Positions 32,651 to 46,269 of a stretch of DNA of 64,000 nucleotides are shown here, one piece after another (position 1 is the stretch's first letter; every line of letters starts with the position of its first letter). The position numbers were made by a program, and so were the translations under genes. The notes under the pieces are model-generated. The model made no database searches. It was not told the DNA's origin and saw nothing but the letters and a program-made list of their open reading frames with translations. The stretch is from Deinococcus metallilatus (GTDB lineage: Bacteria; Deinococcota; Deinococci; Deinococcales; Deinococcaceae): positions 186,001 to 250,000 of the forward strand of contig NZ_CP038511.1 in the NCBI RefSeq assembly GCF_004758605.1, in the 5' to 3' direction.

Positions 32651-33312
32651 CGGACACGCCCGCCTACGGCCTGTGGGTCCTGGTTGCCTTCAACACCGTG
32701 GTGTTCGCGCTCTTCGCGCTGAGTTTCGCGCGGCCCAGAAGCCCGCGCGACTGGCGCGCGTTCTCCGCCTTCACGGCGTTCCTGGTTGCGCTGTTCACCG
32801 AGATGTACGGCTTCCCGCTGACCCTCTACCTGCTGTCCGGCTGGTTGCAGCGCCGGTATCCCGACCTGAACGTGTTCTCCCACGACGCGGGGCACCTGTG
32901 GTGGGCGATGCTGGGGCAGCGCGGCGATCCTCACCTCGGCCTGCCGCACCTGCTGAGCTACCTGCTGATCGGCGGCGGGTTCTGGCTGGTCGCGGCGGCC
33001 TGGGACGTGTTGTACCGCGCGCAGCGGGAGGGACGGGTGGCGACCTCCGGCCCGTACGCGCGGGTCCGTCACCCGCAGTACGCCAGCTTCATCCTGATCC
33101 TGCTGGGGTTTCTGGTGCAGTGGCCGACCCTCCTGACCCTGCTGATGTTTCCCGTGCTGGTGGTGATGTACCTGCGGCTCGCCCGGCGCGAGGAGGCCGA
33201 GGCCCGTCAGGTGTTCGGGGAAGCCTACGCCCGCTACGCGGCCACCACCCCGGCGTTCTTCCCGGCGCTCAGACGGCCCGGCCAGACGGGGCGCGCCGGT
33301 CGTCCCGGATGA
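32647..33312 (+). CDS. Isoprenylcysteine-methyltransferase-like membrane protein
   Basis: A 221-residue membrane protein with about five spans and the ICMT/PEMT C-terminal signature: TSGPYARVRHPQYASFI followed by a span and ARREEAEARQVFGEAYARYAATTPAFFP (the SAM and Glu contacts). It probably methylates a lipid or small thiol at the membrane. This family often travels with DUF2933 in copper clusters, but its substrate is not known. GTG start overlapping the DUF2933 stop. Confidence 0.8.
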   Translation: MTDTPAYGLWVLVAFNTVVFALFALSFARPRSPRDWRAFSAFTAFLVALFTEMYGFPLTLYLLSGWLQRRYPDLNVFSHDAGHLWWAMLGQRGDPHLGLPHLLSYLLIGGGFWLVAAAWDVLYRAQREGRVATSGPYARVRHPQYASFILILLGFLVQWPTLLTLLMFPVLVVMYLRLARREEAEARQVFGEAYARYAATTPAFFPALRRPGQTGRAGRPG

Positions 33313-33338
33313 CGGGGCGTGAACCGAAAGGAGGATTC

Positions 33339-34313
33339 ATGACCCGGCCACACCGCAGGCAGGCCTGGCTTCTCTGCGGCCTGCTCGGACTGTCCGGCGC
33401 CGCTGCCGCGCCCACCGTGTACGTCGAGAACGTGACGGATTCCGCCATCATCGCGCTGGACGGTGCGAGCGGACAGGTGATGGGACGGGTGCCCATTCCC
33501 GGCACCCCGCACGGCCTGATTTCCGACCCGCAGCGGCAACGGCTGTTCGTGGTGGGCGGGGAGACGGGCACGGTGAGCGTGATCGACGCGGCGCGGCTGC
33601 GCGTCCTGCGAACGCTGCGGGTGGGGGCGGGGGTGCGCGGCCTGGCCGTCTCCCCGGACGGACGGCGCCTCTACGTGACCCGCGCGGGGCCGCGCACCCT
33701 CACGGTGTTCCGCACCGACACCTGGCAGGTGGAGCGCACCGTCCGGCTCGCGCAGGTTCCTGAACACGTCCTGGTGGGTCCGGGGGCGGCCTGGCTGCTT
33801 GTCACCAGCACGAGCATGGCCGGGAGCCTCCCCGGCGCGCGCCTGTCCGGCAGCGTGACCCTGCTGGACGGTTCCACCCTGAAGGTCAGGAACACCTGGA
33901 TGCTGGGGGGTCGGCCCTACCGTGCCGCCCTCTCGCCGGACGGGCGCCGCGCGGCCCTCACCGAGCTCGACGGGGAACGGATCGACCTGTTGAACACGGC
34001 GCCCTTCGCCGTGGCCGCCAGCTACCCGGTCGGCATGGTGCCCGAGCAACTCGCCTTCCGCACCGGGCAGGAGCTGTGGGTCAGCAACCTCAGCGGGACG
34101 GCCGTCACGGTGCTGGACGTGTCCAGCGGGAACTCGGTCAACGTGGGGACGGGTGACGGGCCATATGGCCTCGGGATCAGCGCGGACGGGCGCGACGTCT
34201 TCGTGAGCAACATGCGGGAGGGCACCGTCGTGAGAATCGACGCGCTGACCCGCCGCGTCACCGCGCGCTACCGGCTCGGCGGGGAACTGCATGCCCTGGT
34301 GGTGGGACGTTGA
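33339..34313 (+). CDS. YVTN beta-propeller protein (second copy)
   Basis: A 324-residue exported propeller. Signal peptide at residues 1-23 (LLGLSGAAAAPT), then repeats such as VIDAARLRV, VSPDGRRLYVTR, LSPDGRRAALTE and ISADGRDVFVSN. Start at the ATG after AAAGGAGGA. It is similar in plan but not in detail to the propeller at 21091-22167. It is the last gene of the HMA, DUF2933, methyltransferase run. Function unknown. Confidence 0.8.
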   Translation: MTRPHRRQAWLLCGLLGLSGAAAAPTVYVENVTDSAIIALDGASGQVMGRVPIPGTPHGLISDPQRQRLFVVGGETGTVSVIDAARLRVLRTLRVGAGVRGLAVSPDGRRLYVTRAGPRTLTVFRTDTWQVERTVRLAQVPEHVLVGPGAAWLLVTSTSMAGSLPGARLSGSVTLLDGSTLKVRNTWMLGGRPYRAALSPDGRRAALTELDGERIDLLNTAPFAVAASYPVGMVPEQLAFRTGQELWVSNLSGTAVTVLDVSSGNSVNVGTGDGPYGLGISADGRDVFVSNMREGTVVRIDALTRRVTARYRLGGELHALVVGR

Positions 34314-34387
34314 ACGCCGGGCCCGGGGGCGTCGTGTGCCCCCTCCTCTGACCCTCGGCCCGGCGGTCGCCCGCACGGAAAGGAGCC

Positions 34388-35632
34388 ATGACCCATTTCC
34401 TGTTCGCCACCGGCATCGAGAACAGCGCGCCCACCCTCCAGGGCGGGCGCGTGCGGGTGGACCAGATGCGCGACTGCGGGCACGACGAGCACTACGAGCT
34501 GGACTTCGACCTGGCCGTGGAGCTCGGGGTGAACGCCCTGCGGTACGGGCCGCCCCTGCACCGGTCCTTCGTCGGCCCCGGGCGGTACGACTGGTCCTTC
34601 GCGGACGCCACCTTCCGGGCGCTGCGGCGGCGGGGGCTCACGGTCATCGCGGACCTCTGCCACTTCGGGGTGCCGGACTGGATCGGGAGCTTCCAGAACC
34701 CGGACTTTCCGGAACTGTTTGCCGGGTACGCGGGGGCGTTCGCCCGGCGTTACCCCTGGGTGCAGCTCTACACCCCGGTCAACGAGATGTACATCTGCGC
34801 CCTGTTCAGCGGGAAGTACGGCTGGTGGAACGAGGGGCTCACGACAGATCGGGGGTTCGTCACGGCGCTCAAACACTTGGTGAGGGCGAACGTCCTCGCC
34901 ATGCGGACGATCCTGGAGGTGCGCCCGGACGCGCTGTTCATGCAGAGCGAGTCGACGGAGCACTTCCATGCCCGCGTGCCGGAGGTGCTGGCGCAGGAGG
35001 CCTTTCTCAACGAGCTGCGGTTCCTGTCGCTGGACCTGAACTACGGGCGGGACGTGAGCGCCAGCATGCTGGAGTACCTGCTGGATCACGGCCTAACCCG
35101 GCAGGAGTACGCCTTTTTCCGGGCGCAGCGGCTCACGCCGCACTGCGTGATGGGCAACGACTACTACGTCACCAACGAACACTGCGTGTTCCCGGACGGC
35201 CGCCTGGAACCCTCCGGGGACATGTTCGGGTATGCCCTGATCACCCGTGAGTATCACCGGCGCTACCGGCTGCCGGTGATGCACACCGAGACCAACGCGC
35301 CCCAGGGCCGCCGCGGGACGGAAGCGGCGGACTGGCTCACCAAGCAGTGGGCCAACGTCCTCAAGATCCGCAACGACGGGGTCCCGGTGGTGGGCTTCAC
35401 GTGGTACTCGCTGACGGATCAGGTGGACTGGGACACGGCGCTGCGGGAGCGGAACCTGCGCCCCTACCCGGTGGGCCTGTACGACCTGGACCGCCGTATC
35501 CGGCCGGTCGGCACCGCGTACCGCGAGCTGATAACGGCGTGGCGGGACGTGTTGCCAGCCCAGAGCGTCGCCCTCACCCTGCCGCTGACGCCCGCGCCTA
35601 CGAATCCGTCCTGCTCCCCACCGCCCCGGTGA
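34388..35632 (+). CDS. GH1-like glycosidase
   Basis: A 414-residue TIM-barrel enzyme. The acid/base motif T-x-N-E is seen as TPVNEM (Glu133) and the nucleophile in HTETNAP (Glu301, in the place of the I/VTENG of GH1). Also AVELGVNALRYGPPLHR near the N-terminus and GFTWYSLTDQVDW near the end. It is cytosolic (no signal). Substrate is probably a small beta-glycoside. The last 25 residues are Pro-rich. RBS AAAGGAG. Convergent with the CopB-like gene. Confidence 0.75.
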   Translation: MTHFLFATGIENSAPTLQGGRVRVDQMRDCGHDEHYELDFDLAVELGVNALRYGPPLHRSFVGPGRYDWSFADATFRALRRRGLTVIADLCHFGVPDWIGSFQNPDFPELFAGYAGAFARRYPWVQLYTPVNEMYICALFSGKYGWWNEGLTTDRGFVTALKHLVRANVLAMRTILEVRPDALFMQSESTEHFHARVPEVLAQEAFLNELRFLSLDLNYGRDVSASMLEYLLDHGLTRQEYAFFRAQRLTPHCVMGNDYYVTNEHCVFPDGRLEPSGDMFGYALITREYHRRYRLPVMHTETNAPQGRRGTEAADWLTKQWANVLKIRNDGVPVVGFTWYSLTDQVDWDTALRERNLRPYPVGLYDLDRRIRPVGTAYRELITAWRDVLPAQSVALTLPLTPAPTNPSCSPPPR

Positions 35633-35715
35633 GGGGGGCTTTGCCTTCGCGCTCCTGGCTCCGTGCGGCGACTGCGGGAAGGAGCAGCGGGTGGTGGGGA
35701 AACCGCCCCAAGCGT

Positions 35716-35738
35716 GCTGCCGCCCACTGGGCGGCAGC
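35716..35738. terminator. Hairpin between GH1 and copB
   Basis: An 11-bp perfect stem (GCTGCCGCCCA and complement) around a single C. It lies between convergent gene ends; no T tract, so termination is inferred. Confidence 0.5.
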
Positions 35739-35754
35739 CGTGCGGTCAGGAGAC

Positions 35755-38361
<2,607 letters not shown>

Positions 38362-38391
38362 CTGCTCACGGCGTGATCGCCCCGTGCCGTG

Positions 38392-38423
38392 AGGGTAGGC
38401 GGCAAGTGTTCAATTCCTGTAAA
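38392..38423 (-). promoter_or_regulatory. Direct-repeat box D with -10
   Basis: TTTACA (38423-38418), TGAACA (38412-38407), period 11, then 9 nt and TACCCT (38397-38392). Drives the CopB-like gene at 38361. Confidence 0.75.
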
Positions 38424-38878
38424 CCCTGCAGGCAGTGACCGCCGCGCTCGCCCACAGGGATGAACCGTCCGGCGAGTGTCCGCTGCGCCCGCGCACCGAT
38501 GACGTTCTCAAGGGCTCCAGTGAGGCTGGCGCGGTCGTGACCTCGGCTTTTGGGGAACGCGCGGGTTGCTCTGCCGCCAGGATGCCTTCCCCGCCCTGAC
38601 CCTATACCCTCCCCGGGGGGATGTCAAGGCTGAGCACGGCACTTGGATTCAGCCAAGCAGATTTAGAGCTTCATAGCAGGCCGTCGTCGACACATCCGTC
38701 AGGCTATCCCCTGGGGGTGGATTAGAATTCAGGCAGCTTGGGGCGGAACAGTCGGCCTGAGGGGCCAGGTGAGCAAAAATCGCTGCCGGGTGGGGTCCAG
38801 GCCCTGCACCAAGACGTGGGCAAAGTAGGACGGATCTTTGCGCCGGCACTGTTACCCTGCGGCCAGCGGGAGGAACCT
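38424..38878. other. Intergenic between copB and helicase genes
   Basis: 455 bp holding the orphan CsoR-type site at 38602-38629 and the leader of the helicase gene. No coding frame with a recognisable domain in between; a lost copZ-like gene is possible but no remnant was identified. Confidence 0.4.
38602..38629 (-). promoter_or_regulatory. Orphan CsoR-type promoter/operator
   Basis: Minus strand TTGACA, 15 nt of C/G-rich sequence, TATAG. The 28-bp stretch matches the copZ promoter at 47773-47801 with only three or so changes. No gene is found just downstream; transcription would enter the CopB-like gene 240 bp away. Confidence 0.6.
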
Positions 38879-41800
38879 TTGGCAGCCCTGGAGACCTTCG
38901 TCCTACCAAGACAGCACGCCGGTCGTGTCACCCTTCACAAGAACGTCCTTGAGCAGCTCGCCTCGCCGGAGATGGTCCTGCTCGACGGCACGTCCCGGCC
39001 GTACCGGCGCGGCCGAACGACGGGAACGCTCGTCGAGGCTCCCGGAGCGCCCTCCATCCTGGTCGTGCCCGGGCCCGTGAAGCCCCCGGACGACGTGGAC
39101 GCCGTCCTCTGGACGGAGGGAGGTGCCCTTCCCACTTCTCGGGCGGACATCGAGCACCTCAGGGCGCGCTGGGTACAGCCGAAGTTCTCCCGCCACATGC
39201 CGCTTCCCGAGGACGCACGCGAACGTGCGCTGGCCTCCTGGCGTGACCGTTTCCGCTTCGCGGAGGAGACGGTCCTGGAGGACGGGCGCCTTCAGGAGGG
39301 GCTGCGCTCGCCACAGATCGGCGCACTCCACGCGGCGCTCGCGCACTGGAAGATGACGAACGAGCCGGCGACGGTCGTCATGCCGACAGGGACCGGCAAG
39401 ACGGAGACGATGCTGGCCCTGCTGGTGCAGCAGCGCCTTGAGCGGCTGCTGGTCGTCGTTCCGAACGACGCGCTCCGAACACAGATCAGCGAGAAGTTCC
39501 TGACCCTCGGGCTGCTCAAGAAAGTCGGTGCGCTGGACCCCACATGCCAGCTTCCCGTCGTGTGCCGACTCGACCACGCCCTTCAAAACGCCCAGCAGGC
39601 CGACGATGTCTTCGGGCCCTGCAACGTCGTGGTGACCACGATGGACGTGCTGCGCCTGTGCGGTGATGACGCCAAGGCCCGCATCGTCGCCTTGTGCTCG
39701 CATCTGTTCATCGACGAGGCCCACCACATCGGGGCGAAAACCTGGAAGCAGACGCGGGAGCTGTTTCTGGACAGGAAGATCCTCCAGTTCACCGCCACGC
39801 CGTTCCGCAGCGGCCGTGAGCCCATTCCAGGCAGGGTGATCTTCAATTACCCGCTCCTCAAGGCGCAGGAGGAGGAGTACTTCAAACCCATCCTCTTTCG
39901 GCCGGTCTCGGCTCTGGACCGGGATCAGGCGGACGGGCTGATCATCACGAGGGCGCTGGACACCCTCGACGCCGATCTGGCCCCCGGCGAGGATCGGCCC
40001 GCTGGTTTCGACCACCTGGTGATGGCCCGCGCCGACAACGTGCGGCGGGCCGAGGACCTCCATGCCCGGTATGCGGAGGCCTGCCGCGGGAAGCCGTACG
40101 GGGCGGTCCTCGTGTACCACGCCATGCCCGCGCCGGAAAAGCGCGCGGCCCTGGAGGCCCTCGCCCGGCGCGAGGCGCGGGTGGTCGTCTGCGTGAATAT
40201 GTTCGGGGAGGGCTTCGACCTGCCGAACCTGAAGATCGCGGCGATGCACGACATCCACAAGAGCCTGACGATCACCCTGCAGTTCACCGGGCGGTTCACC
40301 CGCGCGAGCCGGACGCTGGGGAACGCGACGCTGATCGCCAACGTGAGTCTGGCCGAGGTGCAGGCGGAACTCCGTGACCTGTACGCCGAGGACCCCGACT
40401 GGAACGTCCTGTTGCGGGTCCTGAGTGCCGAGGCGTCCGGACGCCAGGAACAGTTGATGGACTTCCTGGACACGTTCCAGAAGACCGAACGGGCCCTTCC
40501 CATCCAGAACATCTCGCCCAAGATGAGTGCCGTGGTCTACCGGACCACCTGCCCGATGTGGGACCCCGACCACATCACGGACGTGGTCTCCGAGGACCTG
40601 CTCTACGCCCCGCCCACTGTCAGCCACCGGGAGCACGTCGCCGTGTTCGTCACCCGGGACCAGACTCCGGTGGGGTGGGGTGACTTTCATACCCTGCAGA
40701 ACGTGACCTGGGACGTGTCCATCCTGCACTGGGACGCCGGGCGGCACCTGCTGTACGTCCACAGTTCGGACCTCGACGAGATGCCCGACAAGCTTGCCAG
40801 GGCGGTCACCGGCGGCACGGCGGAACGGGTAGAGGGTGAGACGACCTTCCGCTGCCTGCACGGCATCCAGCGCCTGACGCTCACGAACCTCGGCCTGAGC
40901 AGCACGATCCGCGGGGCGGTGCGCTTCACCATGTTCATGGGCTCGGACATCGTTTCCGGCCTCGCCGAGGCCTCCACCCAGGACCGCACGAAGTCCAACA
41001 TCTTCGGGTTCGGGTATGAGCGGGCCGAACGGTCGAGCGCTGGCTGCTCTGCCAGGGGGCGGCTCTGGTCCTACCAGATTGCCCCGACCGTGTACGACTG
41101 GATGCGCTGGTGCCACTCGCTGGGCGCGAAGTTGATCGACGATTCCATCGACGTGAGCGGTCTCCTGGAGCGCGCCATCAAGTGGCGGACGGTCGAGGGG
41201 CGTCCCCGGGCGGTGCCGCTCGCGGTGGAGTGGTCCGAGGACATCCTGGCGAGGCCGGAGCAGGCGATCATGTTCGAGCTGGAAGGAACGGTTTCACACC
41301 TGTACGAGACGGGCCTGGCCGTGACGACCTTCCAGGAGGATGGGCCGCTCCGCTTCAGGGTCTTCACCGAGGAGCACTCCGTGGAGTACGAGGTCGTATT
41401 CGGCGACGACGTGGGCTACCGGCCGGTGAACGGCGTGGAGGTGCTGGTCACCACCGGCAAGGCGGAGAAGAACACCCGTGTTCCGCTGTCCGAGTGGCTC
41501 GTCCGGTATCCGCCGACCACGTACTTTCATGACCGGACCGTGATGTGGGGCCGCCTGATCGCCCACCCGGCCCCCGTGACGGCGCCCTTTTCGACGGAGC
41601 GGGTGGAGGCCTGGGACTGGACGGGCACGAACATCCGCGCGGAGTCGCAGGGCCCCCACCGCGACCCGGCGACCGTGCAGTACCGGGTCATCCAGTGGCT
41701 GCTCGGGCAGGACTTCGACATCGTGTTCGATGATGACGACACCTGGGAGGCGGCGGATATCGTGGCGATCAAGCTGTACGACGACCGGCTGGTCGTCCGG

Positions 41801-42175
41801 CTCTACCACTGCAAGTACTCGGGCGAGGACCAGCCCGGTGCCCGGGTCGGCGACCTGTATGAGGTGTGCGGCCAGGCACAGAAAAGCGTGCACTGGCGCG
41901 CGGACGTCGAGGGACTTTTCCAGCACCTGGTCAAGAGGGAGGGGGAACGGCAGGCGCGTCACGGCACGACGCGGTTCGATCTCGGGGATGCGGCGACCCT
42001 GCGTGCGCTGGGACGCAGGGCACGGTACCTCAGGCCCGAGTTCCACGTTTCGGTCGTGCAACCTGGTGTTTCCAAGCGCAGGATCTCCGATGCTCAGTTG
42101 AATCTGCTCGCTGTCACCGAGCTGTACTTGCAGGAAACCTACGGCATCACGTTCAGCGTGATCACGAGTGATTGA
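38879..42175 (+). CDS. SF2 helicase with C-terminal nuclease-like domain
   Basis: A 1098-residue protein. Start taken as a TTG directly after GGGAGGAACC; the first in-frame ATG is 94 nt later and lacks a site. Residues 165-300 hold SF2 motifs: Walker A MPTGTGKT (Lys174), TTMD, DEAH as FIDEAHH (Asp279), and TATPFRS (motif III). A helicase C domain follows (VCVNMFGEGFDLPNLKIAA..FTGRFTRAS, motifs V-VI). Residues about 950-990 read DIVFDDDDTWEAADIVAIKLYDDRLVVRLYHCKYS, like a PD-(D/E)xK core ending in C-x-K. It resembles single-gene restriction or defence proteins, but I do not recognise the exact family. The frame on the other strand here is a shadow. Confidence 0.75.
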   Translation: MAALETFVLPRQHAGRVTLHKNVLEQLASPEMVLLDGTSRPYRRGRTTGTLVEAPGAPSILVVPGPVKPPDDVDAVLWTEGGALPTSRADIEHLRARWVQPKFSRHMPLPEDARERALASWRDRFRFAEETVLEDGRLQEGLRSPQIGALHAALAHWKMTNEPATVVMPTGTGKTETMLALLVQQRLERLLVVVPNDALRTQISEKFLTLGLLKKVGALDPTCQLPVVCRLDHALQNAQQADDVFGPCNVVVTTMDVLRLCGDDAKARIVALCSHLFIDEAHHIGAKTWKQTRELFLDRKILQFTATPFRSGREPIPGRVIFNYPLLKAQEEEYFKPILFRPVSALDRDQADGLIITRALDTLDADLAPGEDRPAGFDHLVMARADNVRRAEDLHARYAEACRGKPYGAVLVYHAMPAPEKRAALEALARREARVVVCVNMFGEGFDLPNLKIAAMHDIHKSLTITLQFTGRFTRASRTLGNATLIANVSLAEVQAELRDLYAEDPDWNVLLRVLSAEASGRQEQLMDFLDTFQKTERALPIQNISPKMSAVVYRTTCPMWDPDHITDVVSEDLLYAPPTVSHREHVAVFVTRDQTPVGWGDFHTLQNVTWDVSILHWDAGRHLLYVHSSDLDEMPDKLARAVTGGTAERVEGETTFRCLHGIQRLTLTNLGLSSTIRGAVRFTMFMGSDIVSGLAEASTQDRTKSNIFGFGYERAERSSAGCSARGRLWSYQIAPTVYDWMRWCHSLGAKLIDDSIDVSGLLERAIKWRTVEGRPRAVPLAVEWSEDILARPEQAIMFELEGTVSHLYETGLAVTTFQEDGPLRFRVFTEEHSVEYEVVFGDDVGYRPVNGVEVLVTTGKAEKNTRVPLSEWLVRYPPTTYFHDRTVMWGRLIAHPAPVTAPFSTERVEAWDWTGTNIRAESQGPHRDPATVQYRVIQWLLGQDFDIVFDDDDTWEAADIVAIKLYDDRLVVRLYHCKYSGEDQPGARVGDLYEVCGQAQKSVHWRADVEGLFQHLVKREGERQARHGTTRFDLGDAATLRALGRRARYLRPEFHVSVVQPGVSKRRISDAQLNLLAVTELYLQETYGITFSVITSD

Positions 42176-42278
42176 GCCTTCGGTGCGTGGGGCACCAGTG
42201 TGGGTTCTCGACGGTTTCGAAGCCCGCCCACCGCACCCTCAAGGGTGCCGACTGAACCCACGGGTTCTCGGTCTGTGC

Positions 42279-43544
<1,266 letters not shown>

Positions 43545-43731
43545 GGGGATGGTGTAGCACACGGGTTTCCGCTGGCCGGGCGGACATGAGAGAGAGGGTC
43601 TGGTTTGCGGGGAGATGGGCCGGTTCCCCGAACGGGGGGAGGTGTGAAGGCGTGCTCGGCCAGGACGGGGCGGCTGTCCGCTTCACCCTCGGCTGGCCCT
43701 TCTTTCACATGGTCTTGAGGCTCGAATGACC

Positions 43732-43764
43732 TTTACACAAATTGAACACAACGCTGCCTACGCT
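43732..43764 (+). promoter_or_regulatory. Direct-repeat box E with -10
   Basis: TTTACA (43732-43737), TGAACA (43743-43748), period 11, then 10 nt and TACGCT (43759-43764). Drives the Csp-DUF305 pair with a leader of about 70 nt. Confidence 0.65.
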
Positions 43765-43841
43765 GGCAGGGCGACGAGTTCTTCACACCGCCGCGCCACC
43801 CATGTCGGTCCGCCCTCATGTTCAGGACAAGGAGAGTCCCC

Positions 43842-44884
<1,043 letters not shown>

Positions 44885-44897
44885 GAAGAGGTCCCAG

Positions 44898-44930
44898 GGG
44901 GCACCGGCCGCTCGTGGGCCGGTGCCCCTT
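44898..44930 (+). terminator. Terminator after Csp-DUF305
   Basis: A perfect 12-bp stem (GGGGCACCGGCC and complement) with a 7-nt loop, followed by TT. Strong GC stem; the short T tail makes it a moderate intrinsic terminator. Confidence 0.75.
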
Positions 44931-45101
44931 CGTGTGACGCGCTGCCGCGCTGCCGTCAGGAGGTCCGCCCGACGCTCCCCCTGGAGGACGCCCGGCCCCG
45001 GCGTGAGAAGGGGCCGGGCGTGCGGGAGGCCGAGTTCGCCGAAGCTGGGCGCCGCCCGGCCGTGGTGGAGGAGCGGCCCTTCCAGCAGCCCCGAATCCGC
45101 C

Positions 45102-45133
45102 TTAACACAAAGGCAACACAAGGTCCGTACCGT
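45102..45133 (+). promoter_or_regulatory. Direct-repeat box F with -10
   Basis: TTAACA (45102-45107), GCAACA (45113-45118), period 11, then 9 nt and TACCGT (45128-45133). The GTG of the C39 gene follows after 6 nt. The most diverged of the nine boxes. Confidence 0.6.
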
Positions 45134-45139
45134 ATCCGG

Positions 45140-46186
45140 GTGACCTTTGCACGCCTCCTCTGGCCCGCCCTGCTGCTCGCCCCGGTGGCGGGCGCCGCCC
45201 CCTACGCGCAGCAGACCAGCTTCGGCACCCCGTCCCCGCTGATCCAGGCCGCGCAGGCCCGGACCAGCGTGAAGGCCACCTGGGAGGCGCTGCCCCAGCC
45301 CCGCGGCGGCCAGCTCGAGGGCGGCGTGGTGGAGGTGGCGCCATTCAACGAACTCGTCCCCAGTTGGAACGTGACGGGGCCGGGAGAGAGTCCGCTGACG
45401 CTGGAGGTGCGCGTGCGGCGGCGCGACGGCCGCTGGACGCCGTACTTCGGGTTCGGGACCTGGCGCGCGGCGGGACCCCGGGCCAGCCTGCCCGTGACCC
45501 GCACGGCGGACGGCACGGTGAACACCGACACCCTGACCCTCCCCTACCGGGCCACGGCCTTTCAGTATCGCGTGACGCCAGGGGCGGGGCTTCAGGTGCG
45601 CCTGCTGTCGTTCAACACGTCCGACAACGCCCTGCGCCTGCGGGACCAGGGCCGGGGCGGGCAGGCGAACGCCTGGAACAGGGTTCTGGCGGTCCCCGGG
45701 CTCTCCCAGATGATCTACCCGGGCGGGGGGGAGGTCTGGTGCAGCCCCACCAGCGTCTCCATGATCCTGGGCTTCTGGAACCGCCCCGTGCGGGTGCCGG
45801 ACGCCGCTAAGGCCACCTTCGACACCCGCTACGACGGCTTCGGGAACTGGCCCTTCAACACCGCGTATGCCGCAACCCAGGGCCTGCAGGCCTTTGTAAC
45901 GCGCCTGGGCAGCCTGCGTGACGCCGAGGCGTACCTGGGGCAGGGGCTGCCGCTCGCGGTGAGTGTGCGCTTCAAATCGGGCGAGCTGCCGGGAGCGCCG
46001 CTGTCCTGGTCGAACGGGCACCTGATGGTGCTGACCGGCTTCGACGCGCGGGGCAACCCGGTGGTGAACGACCCGGCGGCGAGGAGCGACGCGGGGGTGA
46101 AGCGCACCTACCCGCGCGCCGTCTTCGAGCGGTTGTGGCTTAGCCACGCGGGCGGCATGGCGTACGTGATGGCTCCCCAGCCCTGA
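45140..46186 (+). CDS. C39-like exported cysteine peptidase
   Basis: A 348-residue exported protein. Signal peptide at residues 1-20 (LLLAPVAGAAP), then a beta-rich N-terminal half, then a C39 peptidase fold with Cys in GEVWCSPTS, His in NGHLMVLTGF and Asp in VNDPAARS. Such enzymes process leader peptides or act on cell-wall-bound proteins. Start chosen as the GTG 6 nt after the -10, so the mRNA is probably leaderless. Next gene (BNR) starts 84 bp later, likely the same unit. Confidence 0.8.
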   Translation: MTFARLLWPALLLAPVAGAAPYAQQTSFGTPSPLIQAAQARTSVKATWEALPQPRGGQLEGGVVEVAPFNELVPSWNVTGPGESPLTLEVRVRRRDGRWTPYFGFGTWRAAGPRASLPVTRTADGTVNTDTLTLPYRATAFQYRVTPGAGLQVRLLSFNTSDNALRLRDQGRGGQANAWNRVLAVPGLSQMIYPGGGEVWCSPTSVSMILGFWNRPVRVPDAAKATFDTRYDGFGNWPFNTAYAATQGLQAFVTRLGSLRDAEAYLGQGLPLAVSVRFKSGELPGAPLSWSNGHLMVLTGFDARGNPVVNDPAARSDAGVKRTYPRAVFERLWLSHAGGMAYVMAPQP

Positions 46187-46269
46187 AGGGAACCCCGGTG
46201 ACGGGCGGCGCGTCGTACAGTGGGAGTGACGTGCCGCCTGCGGTGGACGTCCACGGGAGAGAAGCGGGC

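Noticed and set aside
38903..41116. Long open frame on the minus strand opposite the helicase
   Set aside because: No motif; the plus strand has ordered helicase motifs.
44990..45019. 10-bp GC hairpin after the Csp-DUF305 terminator
   Set aside because: No T tract and loop is long; probably chance in GC-rich DNA, so not listed as a terminator.
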